Source: Planctomycetaceae bacterium (lineage in GTDB: Bacteria; Planctomycetota; Planctomycetia; Planctomycetales; Planctomycetaceae). From it: a DNA stretch of 23,155 bases. This document shows, piece by piece, positions 1 through 6,135 of the stretch (its first letter is position 1; the number at the start of each line of letters is the position of its first letter). Under the pieces are notes generated by a model. The model did not search any database. It was given only the letters and a program-made list of their open reading frames with translations, and was not told where the DNA came from. The position numbers and the translations under genes are program-made. The stretch covers positions 1-23,155 of the forward strand of contig WFOZ01000594.1 in the NCBI GenBank assembly GCA_015487825.1, written 5' to 3'.

Positions 1-914
1 CCAGAGAGTAACTCTTCTCCGAAACACCCGATCAACTTCTCCGCTGTCTTCTTGCCGATGGTTGGCAATTGACACATGGCATCGATGAGCAGTTCTCGAC
101 GACTCTTTTGACGACGACCGGGCCGAACCAATGTCCACAGTGGCTCGTTACACTCTGCGCACCACTGCTGCCGGTCAGCACCGTGTTTAAACAACATCGC
201 TGTCAGCTTATCGCCTTCACCATCTTTGACGATAGTGCCGCACCGTGGGCAACTTGCGTATTCCTCGGTTTGTACGAACGTCATAGAGCTTTCATTACCC
301 GCTTCGGTATAAGTACGCACATGTGCTTTGCGAACAGCAAAGGCAGGTTGCCAATGGGAACCCATGCGCATACGGACTCTACCTAGAATGAAAAACTCGG
401 GGCCATCTGAGTCTTTACATCCCAATGCGGTTCTTAACTGCAACAGCTTGCATAAAGTATCCGGGCCATTGAGCACCCAAACACGCGCCTTGGGTACCGT
501 CTCCAGGATTTCACGCCGCCACTTATAAACCAGGTGCGGCGGTGAAATTACCAAAGAACGCTGATACCCCTCTTCATACATAACAGCAGCGACAGCAACA
601 GCCATCATGGTTTTGCCCGTTCCCATCTCTGCATTGATGACAGCCGCTTTTTCGGCCTCATCGACCAATAAACGGGTGATTGCCTGCACAACATCGCGCT
701 GGGCATCGAATGGATTTCGCTTGAGACCATCCATGACCAATTCACGCGCTGTGTTCGGCGTACCGTCGTAAACAGGCGGATTTTGTTGTGATACCGCTGC
801 CAATAGATCATCACCGAAATCGGTAACAAACTGAGACAGTGGTATGACGTTGGGTGCTGTGTCTTCTGCACCAACTTCAATTTCTAGTTCAACTGCTTCT
901 GCAACTGCATTCAT
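1..914 (-). CDS. Island-type DEAD/SNF2-like helicase, C-terminus beyond window
   Basis: The frame is open from an ATG at 914 to the left edge, giving the first 304 residues. GAGG lies about 10 nt upstream of the ATG. A Walker A motif (EMGTGKT, about 96-102) is followed by helicase-like motif Ia (VISPPHLVYKW, about 122-132). Two CxxC pairs (C222/C225 and C252/C255) look like an inserted zinc ribbon. A helix-hairpin-helix-like LPTIGKKTAEKLIG segment follows at about 283-296. The DEAH box and the second helicase lobe must lie outside the window. Large helicases of this kind occur beside DUF6094 and DUF3275 genes in PFGI-1/PAGI-type islands, where they probably serve element maintenance or transfer; that role is inference. 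The gene ends a minus-strand series and is preceded by a hairpin (961-991) and structured element copy A. A SNF2-type ATPase used for something else cannot be excluded. Confidence 0.8.
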   Translation of the reverse strand, partial: MNAVAEAVELEIEVGAEDTAPNVIPLSQFVTDFGDDLLAAVSQQNPPVYDGTPNTARELVMDGLKRNPFDAQRDVVQAITRLLVDEAEKAAVINAEMGTGKTMMAVAVAAVMYEEGYQRSLVISPPHLVYKWRREILETVPKARVWVLNGPDTLCKLLQLRTALGCKDSDGPEFFILGRVRMRMGSHWQPAFAVRKAHVRTYTEAGNESSMTFVQTEEYASCPRCGTIVKDGEGDKLTAMLFKHGADRQQWCAECNEPLWTLVRPGRRQKSRRELLIDAMCQLPTIGKKTAEKLIGCFGEELLS

Positions 915-960
915 CTGCTTGATCCTCTTAAATTGAGTAAAAAAGAAGGGCAGAACGATC

Positions 961-991
961 CCCACAAGGGGGTTCGAACTTCCCTTGTGGG
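961..991 (-). promoter_or_regulatory. Leader hairpin 47 nt upstream of the helicase gene
   Basis: A perfect 10-bp inverted repeat (CCCACAAGGG / CCCTTGTGGG) encloses an 11-nt loop containing palindromic GTTCGAAC. It ends 47 nt before the helicase start. In mRNA sense it is preceded by a T run and not followed by one, so it is not a simple terminator. It is one of six C/G-rich hairpins placed before minus-strand genes. Confidence 0.6.
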
Positions 992-1037
992 TGTGAAAAA
1001 AATATGAATCGATGAATCCAAAATAACTGGAATCACT

Positions 1038-1131
1038 GCGCCTGTTACACGATTCGACGAAGACGCTGGGGTGTCTGATGACTTAAAAGTAAACAGACAA
1101 GGGTGCTACTGAAACCGCAGTAGCTACGGGT
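1038..1131 (-). ncRNA. Three-hairpin structured element, copy A
   Basis: Three stems in minus-strand order: P1 (1105-1124, GCTACTG/CAGTAGC), P2 (1072-1099, TGTCTG/CAGACA) and P3 (1038-1066, GCGTCT/AGGCGC). The P3 loop is CGTCGAATCGTGTAAC-like and matches copies B and C. P3 contains a G-U pair only when read as minus-strand RNA; the plus strand would have an A-C mismatch. The linkers are short (5 nt each). It lies between the 68-aa gene and the helicase gene, upstream of the 961-991 hairpin. I cannot name the family. Confidence 0.6.
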
Positions 1132-1137
1132 GAAAAC

Positions 1138-1176
1138 GCCTTTCCAAAACACAGCCACTCTGTGCTTTGGAAAGGC
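1138..1176 (-). terminator. Long 17-bp hairpin, possible terminator or processing site
   Basis: A 17-bp stem with a 5-nt loop pairs completely on the minus strand, including one G-U pair; the plus strand would have an A-C mismatch. It is followed on the minus strand by GTTTTC, a weak U tract. It lies after the stop of the 68-aa gene and just upstream of structured element copy A. It could end transcription or mark an RNA processing site. Confidence 0.45.
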
Positions 1177-1192
1177 CCTGCATAAAGCAGGG
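1176..1192 (-). other. Short GC hairpin after the 68-aa gene
   Basis: CCCTGC and GCAGGG (6 bp, 5-nt loop) lie immediately after the stop codon of the 68-aa gene, abutting the larger 1138-1176 hairpin. Together they make a double hairpin at the 3' end of the DUF6573 / 68-aa transcription unit. Confidence 0.4.
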
Positions 1193-1198
1193 CGTGGA

Positions 1199-1405
1199 TT
1201 AACGTCGATGTTGAATGCCGTGGCGAATCGCCGCTAGCTGGCCACCCAGATGGGTGACTGCTTCAGAGGCAAAACCCTCACGAATACCGAAGATTTTGTA
1301 CTCCACTAAAGCATCTGTCGCTTCAGATTCCGTCAACATACCGACCTTACGCATGGCACGAATCAGTCGTGGATAGCGCTGCAAGAGTTCATCACCCATG
1401 GTCAT
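1199..1405 (-). CDS. Small conserved-looking island protein, 68 aa, unknown function
   Basis: I do not recognise this protein. It is soluble, with no signal peptide or membrane segment, and helical in character (ELLQRYPRLIRAMRKV..., then ESEATDALVEYKIFGIREGF). The start at 1405 is supported by AGGAGG 7 nt upstream, which lies inside the last codons of the DUF6573 gene. Only 2 nt separate that gene's stop from this start, so translation of the two is probably coupled. The tight coupling and strong ribosome-binding site make it a real gene despite its size. It belongs to the minus-strand island block and is followed by two hairpins and structured element copy A. Confidence 0.65.
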   Translation of the reverse strand: MTMGDELLQRYPRLIRAMRKVGMLTESEATDALVEYKIFGIREGFASEAVTHLGGQLAAIRHGIQHRR

Positions 1406-1407
1406 GG

Positions 1408-1824
1408 TTAGTCCTCCTGCGGCAGCATGATGGTGATGACGGGTTCGCCAACATCACCAGGGCCACTGACCAGTTTCAATGTTGTTAGTCGTGCCTTGGT
1501 GCGCCGACCGCCTTTGGGAACACGATAGAGTTGAAAGTTGATCTCAGTGCCGCCATTGGCGCTGCGGATTGCAACAAAGGCCATCCACAGTACATCCCAT
1601 AAGCGGCCCGATTCATCCTGGTGGGTCTGCCGCCGACTGTCGTCATCCGACCACTCGACGCAATCCTTCCAGGCGGCGTGGGTGATGGCGACCGGCCAGC
1701 GAAAGCCAGCCTCGGTTGCCATCTTCGTTACATCGATCAATACGCCATCTTCCAGTGCCTGAGCACGGGTGTATTGGTATATGGTTTCACCGAATAGTTC
1801 GGTGGTTGCATTGGTTTCATTCAT
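1408..1824 (-). CDS. DUF6573 family protein
   Basis: The 138-residue protein has the features I associate with DUF6573: an N-terminal (E)TIYQYTRAQALEDGVLIDVT segment, then GFRWPVAIT, a central WDVLWM, and a C-terminal GPGDVGEPVITIMLP signature. Its biochemical function is unknown to me. It recurs in ICEs and plasmids beside island helicases and methyltransferases. The frame is open to 1863, but the ATG at 1824 is preferred because AAGGAG lies 8 nt upstream, and the longer start would run into the 1864-1893 hairpin. The downstream 68-aa gene starts 2 nt after its stop. Confidence 0.75.
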   Translation of the reverse strand: MNETNATTELFGETIYQYTRAQALEDGVLIDVTKMATEAGFRWPVAITHAAWKDCVEWSDDDSRRQTHQDESGRLWDVLWMAFVAIRSANGGTEINFQLYRVPKGGRRTKARLTTLKLVSGPGDVGEPVITIMLPQED

Positions 1825-1863
1825 GGTGATTCTCCTTAATGTGAAAGATGGAGAAACCACCAC

Positions 1864-1893
1864 CCCACCGGGGAGACGATCTCCCCAAGTGGG
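1864..1893 (-). promoter_or_regulatory. Leader hairpin 40 nt upstream of DUF6573
   Basis: GGGGAGA and TCTCCCC (7 bp, 3-nt loop) are extended by CCCA/TGGG across a small internal loop. It ends 40 nt before the ATG at 1824 and begins 22 nt after the DUF6094 stop. No U tract follows on the minus strand. It is nearly the same sequence as the hairpin at 3073-3103. Confidence 0.6.
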
Positions 1894-1914
1894 TTAAAGC
1901 AAGTTGATGAATGG

Positions 1915-3027
1915 CTATCTGATCTCAACCACGCGAGCGTAGTTGTCGCCAGGCGTGAAATCGATGGCTCTGATAACAGGCACAAATCGGTCGGTCAGTA
2001 CGGTGGTCGAGGTCAACCTATTTTCGTCATCGACCTCTTGTGAAATCGTTCTCACCTTCTCTTTGTGTGTACCGCCTTTGATTAAAAACTGCTGTCCGCT
2101 TTGTGAGCGAACCATGCCAGAGACCTGGCCCGCGGCAAGCGCCAAAGCCAGGTGCCAATTTGACATCTTTCTTAACGGTCGCCTTGTGGTTTCCAGTGCG
2201 ATGGATCGGAACTTAAGATCAAACTGATCCCATAAGCAGGGATTACGGTGAATTTCGTCCGCCAACTGAGCACTGTCCATTTTCACGTAGCTGAACTTGG
2301 CATCACCACCGACAGAGGCAGGGACAACATAGGGTTCTGAAGTCCACGCCTGTGGCAGTGCTTCAGGTTCCAGTTCGCCGTTCACAATGGCCAAAAGGCG
2401 ATCTTTTGCCCCAGACACGTCACGTCTCGCTTCCTTGGTGCGGCGTCTCACACCGAACAGCACTATCTGTTTGAATTGCTGTTCAGGTGCTTTGAATACC
2501 TCGACCCGGTGGAAGTGAGTGGTGATCCAGCCAACTAGCTCTTTATCCAATGTGTATTGAGGAATGATGAGAACCATCACGCCCTCAAACTGTAATGCCG
2601 AAATGGTCAGGTTGTAGAATAACTTCTCCAACCGTTTACGACCTTTGCCACCACATTGATCCCCAGTGCTACCTTTGTCAGATACAAGATCGCCATAGGG
2701 TGGATTGAGCCAGAGCAGACCGTATTGACGTTGACCCAGTACACAGTCCTGAATGTCACCGTGGATACAGCGATCCAGGATCTGTTTAGCGTGCCAGGCA
2801 CGTTCATTATCATATTCAACACCGAAGGCTTCTACGCGATCAGCGCCTAGATGATGTTTGCACTCGGCCAATGCCGTGCCTTCACCAGCACACGGGTCGA
2901 TGATGCGCAGTTGCCCTGTTTTTGGGGCCACCAACGCAGACAACACGCGTGTCATGGTGTCGGCATCCGTAGGGTAGTAGCCGTTTTTGATAAAGTTACG
3001 CGCAAGGCGTTGAAACATTAAAGCCAT
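1915..3027 (-). CDS. DUF6094 family class I SAM-dependent methyltransferase-like protein
   Basis: The 370-aa protein has the methyltransferase core in its N-terminal third: motif I as DPCAGEGT (44-51), an acidic second strand (EAFGVEYD, about 66-73), and motif IV as NPPYGD (108-113). NPPY motifs are typical of N6-adenine or glutamine N5 methyltransferases, so nucleic acid or protein could be the substrate. The C-terminal half has no motif I can name. The family is a regular companion of DUF3275 and the island helicase in ICEs, and probably acts on the element's own DNA or counters host restriction; that is inference. The start at 3027 has GGAGAG 5 nt upstream. A leader hairpin lies 46 nt before the start. 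Confidence 0.8.
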   Translation of the reverse strand: MALMFQRLARNFIKNGYYPTDADTMTRVLSALVAPKTGQLRIIDPCAGEGTALAECKHHLGADRVEAFGVEYDNERAWHAKQILDRCIHGDIQDCVLGQRQYGLLWLNPPYGDLVSDKGSTGDQCGGKGRKRLEKLFYNLTISALQFEGVMVLIIPQYTLDKELVGWITTHFHRVEVFKAPEQQFKQIVLFGVRRRTKEARRDVSGAKDRLLAIVNGELEPEALPQAWTSEPYVVPASVGGDAKFSYVKMDSAQLADEIHRNPCLWDQFDLKFRSIALETTRRPLRKMSNWHLALALAAGQVSGMVRSQSGQQFLIKGGTHKEKVRTISQEVDDENRLTSTTVLTDRFVPVIRAIDFTPGDNYARVVEIR

Positions 3028-3072
3028 GGTGTCTCTCCTGTCACTTATTGAAATAGACCGGAGGGACGCCGC

Positions 3073-3103
3073 CCCTGTTGGGGAGACGTTCTCCCCAGTT
3101 GGG
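3073..3103 (-). promoter_or_regulatory. Leader hairpin 46 nt upstream of DUF6094
   Basis: GGGGAGA and TCTCCCC (7 bp, 3-nt loop), with outer CCC/GGG pairing across an AGTT-like internal loop. In RNA sense it begins with AAACCCAA. It lies 17 nt after the stop of the upstream gene and 46 nt before the ATG at 3027. Confidence 0.6.
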
Positions 3104-3119
3104 TTTAGGTGTTGAATTG

Positions 3120-3611
3120 TTAAGCCATCACCTCGCCAAGCATTCGACGGGGTATACGATAGCGCTTGCCATCATGCGTCCCCAGTAGCGGTCGCTTAGA
3201 GGTAATCACTATCCAAGGGATAGCCGCATTGATAAGACCGATCTTCTGGCCGATTTCAACTTTTTTATTACGACGTTGGTGATAGGCTCTGACTTCCGTT
3301 CGCCATGTTTCATTAGCGACCGGAGTCATATCGAGATATTTCAAAGGGCATGAATAATGGTATGGATGCATACCTTCCGTCATGTCCTTATATCCCCAAC
3401 CACAACCTTCCGATTTTTGTAGCAGATAACAGGTGATGAAACGCTCTTGCCGCTTATCCTGCTTAAAAGTGATTTGGGCTACCGTCCAGAGTACGTTTCC
3501 ACGTATACAGTGAGCGATGGTGTCCCAGCGGCGTTTGTCATTCTCCTCAGATTTCACTAAACCTCTAATGGTGTCTGATTTGGATGCGCCTTGTCTAAAT
3601 AACCAACCCAT
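3120..3611 (-). CDS. MGWLF-type island protein (DUF6927-like), 163 aa
   Basis: The protein begins MGWLFRQGASKSDTI and contains RWDTIAHCIRGNVLWTV (about 28-44), a CYLLQKSEGCGWGYKDMTEG stretch and HPYHYSCPLKYLDMTPVAN. This pattern matches my memory of DUF6927; the name is tentative and the function unknown. There is no membrane segment or signal peptide. The conserved Cys, His and Tyr residues in the middle suggest a metal-binding or catalytic fold, but no motif is decisive. The frame is open to 3725, but GAGGAG 7 nt before the ATG at 3611 and the conserved MGWLF start decide for 3611. A hairpin (3681-3708) and structured element copy B lie upstream. Confidence 0.7.
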   Translation of the reverse strand: MGWLFRQGASKSDTIRGLVKSEENDKRRWDTIAHCIRGNVLWTVAQITFKQDKRQERFITCYLLQKSEGCGWGYKDMTEGMHPYHYSCPLKYLDMTPVANETWRTEVRAYHQRRNKKVEIGQKIGLINAAIPWIVITSKRPLLGTHDGKRYRIPRRMLGEVMA

Positions 3612-3680
3612 GGTGTTACTCCTCTTTTGAAAATGAATAAGAGCGAGGCGTTTATGCCCGTAATTTGGGTGCACCACGGC

Positions 3681-3708
3681 CCTGAAGGGTATGGAAATAC
3701 CCCGCAGG
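3681..3708 (-). promoter_or_regulatory. Leader hairpin 70 nt upstream of the MGWLF-type gene
   Basis: CCTG-AA-GGGTAT pairs with ATACCC-CG-CAGG around a 4-nt loop. The sequence differs from the GGGGAGA hairpins, but the architecture is the same: a C/G-rich stem with a 2-nt internal loop before a gene start. The distance to the start (70 nt) is longer than for the other five. Confidence 0.5.
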
Positions 3709-3736
3709 TGAATGGAAAAAGTCAAACATGAACTGA

Positions 3737-3832
3737 CGGCAACATAGCCGGGGCGTTTGTCTCACAGTTCGATGAAACGCCTATTTGGGTGCCAGTAAAA
3801 AAACCGGCAAAGGTGCTACTGATCGCAGTAGC
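3737..3832 (-). ncRNA. Three-hairpin structured element, copy B
   Basis: P1 (3815-3832, GCTACTG/CAGTAGC), P2 (3790-3809, TGCCGGT/ACTGGCA) and P3 (3752-3781, GGCGTTT/AAACGCC) follow in minus-strand order. The P3 loop is CATCGAACTGTGAGAC, aligned with copies A and C. P2 has a G-U pair only on the minus strand. A small fourth hairpin CGGC/GCCG (3737-3750) follows P3. The element occupies the 321-bp gap between the 205-aa gene and the MGWLF-type gene. The rest of that gap holds the 3907-3928 hairpin and inverted repeats CTGGA/TCCAG (3851-3868) and CTTGATA/TATCAAG (3876-3904). Confidence 0.6.
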
Positions 3833-3906
3833 CACGGTGAAACCTGCTTGCTGGATTACGCGCTCCAGAATCTTTCTTGATACCCCTATGTCTGGAATAT
3901 CAAGGA

Positions 3907-3928
3907 AGCCCCCGGAGAGGAGGGGGCT
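3907..3928 (-). terminator. GC-rich hairpin after the 205-aa gene, likely terminator
   Basis: AGCCCCC and GGGGGCT (7 bp, 8-nt loop) begin 4 nt beyond the stop codon of the 205-aa gene and are followed on the minus strand by TCCTTGAT. The position and GC-rich stem fit a weak intrinsic terminator; the U tract is short and interrupted. Confidence 0.5.
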
Positions 3929-3932
3929 ATGG

Positions 3933-4550
3933 CTAGTTAAGGGCAAGGGCACCGTCTCGGATAAGACGGGTCACCTCTTCTTCGACTTCTTCAGCAAGGC
4001 TCAGATCAATCAAAGCACCGTTAACACCAATGCCATTGAAATCTTTGATCCACTCCCGCTCGTAGAATGTCTGGATAATAATGTCAGCCCAGTGATCGAG
4101 CAGTGGCAAATGGCATATCGCCTTCGTTAACTGCCAGATTCGATTTTGAGCGGCTGCTTTATCATCTACCGAATCACTATCTACTTTTGATATGGCGATA
4201 GTGCGGCGGTTAGCAAGATCAGGGTCTGTGACTAAACGATCAAAGACCCACAAGTGCGCCATATCACCACCGAAAACATTACTGGCAGGCATTCGCCCGG
4301 TGTAATGATTCAAGCGTTTGGCTTCACCGATTTGCACAAGTTTACGTTGCGGATTGCCACTTGATTTTGAGAGAAAAAAACTATTGATTCCGCCTTCTTC
4401 GTTGGCGAGTGATATACCTGCCAGGAACTCCTGAATCGCGGTATCACGGCCCCATAGTGACAAAAACAACAGTTTGTCATAAGCGTCTACCAAGCTGGCA
4501 TCGACATACAGATCAGGAATGACATCTAACTGCATTAGTGATTGTTGCAT
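3933..4550 (-). CDS. Island protein of unknown function, 205 aa
   Basis: I do not recognise a family. The 205-aa protein is soluble and acidic. It has a conserved-looking centre (NRRTIAISKVDSDSVDDKAAA, about 113-133) and an acidic C-terminal helix (LSLAEEVEEEVTRLIRDG). SSGNPQRKLVQIGEAKRLNHYTGR (about 63-86) is basic and could contact nucleic acid. The start at 4550 has GGAG 6 nt upstream and a leader hairpin 46 nt upstream, the same arrangement as its neighbours, which supports it as a real backbone gene. It sits between DUF3275 and the gap holding structured element copy B. Confidence 0.7.
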   Translation of the reverse strand: MQQSLMQLDVIPDLYVDASLVDAYDKLLFLSLWGRDTAIQEFLAGISLANEEGGINSFFLSKSSGNPQRKLVQIGEAKRLNHYTGRMPASNVFGGDMAHLWVFDRLVTDPDLANRRTIAISKVDSDSVDDKAAAQNRIWQLTKAICHLPLLDHWADIIIQTFYEREWIKDFNGIGVNGALIDLSLAEEVEEEVTRLIRDGALALN

Positions 4551-4595
4551 TGCTTTCTCCTAAGCTCTTTTCTAAAAAAACAACCAGAGAAAGCG

Positions 4596-4623
4596 CCCGT
4601 CGGGGAAACTTTCCCCGGTTGGG
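4596..4623 (-). promoter_or_regulatory. Leader hairpin 46 nt upstream of the 205-aa gene
   Basis: GGGGAAA and TTTCCCC (7 bp, 1-nt spacer, so the inner pairs must open) with outer CCC/GGG. In RNA sense it begins AAACCCAAC. It lies 14 nt after the DUF3275 stop and 46 nt before the next start. Confidence 0.55.
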
Positions 4624-4636
4624 TTTGATGTTGTGT

Positions 4637-5209
4637 TTACGCGTTAGCGGTGTTGTTGCTCCAAATTTGCTCCCGAGGGTCAAAGGTGTAACCAAGATCC
4701 TTGAGACGATTCCGTTGTAAACGGAACTTCAGTCGATCTACAGTTGGATCGAGTTTGACCTGAGTACCCAGCGGCCATAACGAATCAAACAGTGCCTCAT
4801 CATCATCATCACCACCATCATCGTGGTCATTTTCTTCGCGTTCGGTATTAACTGCTGCGGGTTGATTAGCTTGATCTGAAACAGCAACCTCTTTTGGTTC
4901 AGGCTGGCTATCTACTGGATCAGGTTCAGCGGCAACTTCTTTATCTTCAGGCTTGAGATCATCAACACCATCGAGAGTAAGGCTCTTAATTGTTGCCCTC
5001 ACCTCAACGACAAAACGACCACCCGCTAAATAGGACGAAGGAAATATCTGTGTAACATTGAAATTCCCCTCATAGCGGCCTTCCTCATACTGTTCCAGCA
5101 GAGTGTCCTTAACGGCAAACTCCCCTAGATCAGTGATCAGACGACCGACATTAAATGGCCCATTACGACCCTGGATTGTACGAATGGATAAAACACCATT
5201 GATATTCAT
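4637..5209 (-). CDS. DUF3275 family ICE protein
   Basis: The 190-aa protein matches the DUF3275 pattern I know from PFGI-1/PAGI-type islands. It opens with INGVLSIRTIQGRNGPFNVG, then GEFAVKDTLLEQYEEGRYEGNF (about 29-50), an OB-like beta segment IFPSSYLAGGRFVVEVRA, a long acidic low-complexity linker (about 80-138, with DDGGDDDDEA), and a C-terminal ALFDSLWPLGTQVKLDPTVDRLKFRLQR.RLKDLGY module. The N-terminal beta domain plus acidic linker resembles single-strand-binding proteins in layout, but this is only an impression. The start at 5209 has AGAGG 6 nt upstream. A leader hairpin (5256-5284) and structured element copy C precede the gene. Confidence 0.85.
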   Translation of the reverse strand: MNINGVLSIRTIQGRNGPFNVGRLITDLGEFAVKDTLLEQYEEGRYEGNFNVTQIFPSSYLAGGRFVVEVRATIKSLTLDGVDDLKPEDKEVAAEPDPVDSQPEPKEVAVSDQANQPAAVNTEREENDHDDGGDDDDEALFDSLWPLGTQVKLDPTVDRLKFRLQRNRLKDLGYTFDPREQIWSNNTANA

Positions 5210-5255
5210 GGATTACCTCTCTTGGTTAGCAATTGAAAAATGCGCAGAGAGATAT

Positions 5256-5284
5256 CCCGTGACAGGGAAAACTCCCCGGCAGGG
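5256..5284 (-). promoter_or_regulatory. Leader hairpin 47 nt upstream of DUF3275
   Basis: GGGA and TCCC around a 4-nt loop, with outer CCC/GGG across an internal loop. In RNA sense it begins TTAACCCTGCCGGGGAG. It is the weakest stem of the six, but its distance to the start matches the others. Confidence 0.5.
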
Positions 5285-5326
5285 TTAAAAAAAGAATGCC
5301 GTTAGGCTGGGTGAAAAATGAACCGG

Positions 5327-5416
5327 CGACCGGAGGGTCGTTGCACCTGTTACACGGTTCGGCGGAGGCGCTTGGGGTGTTGGCAGTGCCAACAAGGGCC
5401 ACTGAATGATCAGTGG
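5327..5416 (-). ncRNA. Three-hairpin structured element, copy C
   Basis: P1 (5399-5416, CCACTGA/TCAGTGG), P2 (5378-5394, TGTTGGC/GCCAACA) and P3 (5343-5371, GCGCCT/AGGTGC) follow in minus-strand order. The P3 loop is CCGCCGAACCGTGTAAC. P1 and P2 differ in sequence from copies A and B but keep the pairing. P3 has a G-U pair only on the minus strand. A fourth hairpin CGACC/GGTCG (5327-5340) follows. The element sits between the YdjM-like gene and DUF3275; the stretch 5420-5500 is AT-rich with no feature I can support. Confidence 0.6.
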
Positions 5417-5500
5417 GGTGGAATTAGTAGCAGGTTAGCTTGGGCGTTTGCTCAAAATCAAGTAGAAATTATTTTCAACCGAGAAAAATATTTCCGCATT

Positions 5501-5863
5501 TTAAATAATGGGCAGCCCTCTTGGTGTAGATGAATCCGCGATTAGGTGGCTGAGGTATCCAACACCAATCATGATAGCTGCAATTCGTAGGCCTTTTTCC
5601 CATTCAGCCTGAGGTTCCCATTTGTAGGTTCTGTATACGCCATATCCCACAGCGCCAAATGCCACAACACTGTGGCAAAACTGCCGGTGGTGTGGGCCAC
5701 GAGAAGCAGGTTCCAGCAAATCCGGTAACATTCCACCAAGCGTGGCTAGTGGAGTAGCGATCAGTGGATTATGCGCGACGCTTTGCTTATCCGGGTTGTC
5801 ATCAATTGCTAGCGTGGTCATGCCTGCAGCAGCACCAATGGCTTTGTGTGCGGAACCGTTCAT
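5501..5863 (-). CDS. YdjM-like (DUF457) membrane-associated putative metal-dependent hydrolase
   Basis: The 120-aa protein has the histidine/aspartate motifs of the LexA-regulated YdjM family (Pfam PF04307). These are an N-terminal AHKAIGAAAG, a central GGMLPDLLEPASRGPHHRQFCHS with metal-binding D and H residues (about 43-65), and a C-terminal GYLSHLIADSSTPRGLP. Hydrophobic stretches at about 65-77 and 91-110 suggest membrane association. It is shorter than E. coli YdjM but close to the short island versions as I remember them, so I do not call it truncated. GGAG lies 10 nt before the ATG and overlaps the stop of the 82-aa gene. No substrate can be stated. Confidence 0.75.
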   Translation of the reverse strand: MNGSAHKAIGAAAGMTTLAIDDNPDKQSVAHNPLIATPLATLGGMLPDLLEPASRGPHHRQFCHSVVAFGAVGYGVYRTYKWEPQAEWEKGLRIAAIMIGVGYLSHLIADSSTPRGLPII

Positions 5864-5876
5864 AACGTAAATACTC

Positions 5877-6125
5877 CTAAGTTATTTTCTTTTTCACTTG
5901 TTCAATGAGTGCATCGCAACACCCCGTTACTTCCAAGCTGAGTGAGTCAATGCTGCGCCCCTTAGCTTTGATTTTGGGTTTCTGTCCATGCTCAGCACAC
6001 CGAATAGAGCCAACCGATTGGCTAACTGAATCTTTGATGGAGCTGAGCATCGCGGCTTCAATCGCATTGCCCATGTTGTTGGGGGATACCTTGCGGCCAT
6101 TAACCTCGAACGAAATATCTATCAT
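5877..6125 (-). CDS. Small island protein, 82 aa, unknown function
   Basis: The protein opens with a beta-strand-like MIDISFEVNGRKVSPNN, then carries RCAEHGQKPKIKAKG and a C-terminal LSLEVTGCCDALIEQVKKK. The C43/H46 pair and the GCC motif could bind metal. I have seen similar short proteins on plasmids and islands but know no function. GAGGAT lies 6 nt before the ATG and overlaps the stop codon of the 87-aa gene, and this gene's own stop overlaps the ribosome-binding site of the YdjM-like gene. The three genes are therefore a coupled unit. Confidence 0.7.
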   Translation of the reverse strand: MIDISFEVNGRKVSPNNMGNAIEAAMLSSIKDSVSQSVGSIRCAEHGQKPKIKAKGRSIDSLSLEVTGCCDALIEQVKKKIT

Positions 6126-6135
6126 GGGTTTATCC

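Noticed and set aside
69..386. Plus-strand 105-codon frame over the helicase gene
   Set aside because: Antisense shadow of a gene with clear Walker A and zinc-ribbon motifs on the other strand.
1038..1066. GATTCGA in P3, resembling a tRNA T loop on the plus strand
   Set aside because: No acceptor stem or anticodon arm can be drawn, and wobble pairs favour the minus strand.
3722..3952. Minus-strand open frame of 76 codons through copy B and the 3907-3928 hairpin
   Set aside because: Starts inside the 205-aa gene and overlaps a terminator-like hairpin. The same frame in copy A is broken by a stop between P1 and P3, so RNA pairing explains the conservation better.
5318..5533. Plus-strand open frame of 71 codons over structured element copy C
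   Set aside because: It runs antisense through the hairpins, has no ribosome-binding site or recognisable motif, and the matching frame is not kept in copies A and B.
5501..5863. Possible truncation of the YdjM-like gene
   Set aside because: All conserved motifs are present, and short versions of about 120-130 aa ending soon after the TPRGLP-type motif are usual in islands as far as I recall.
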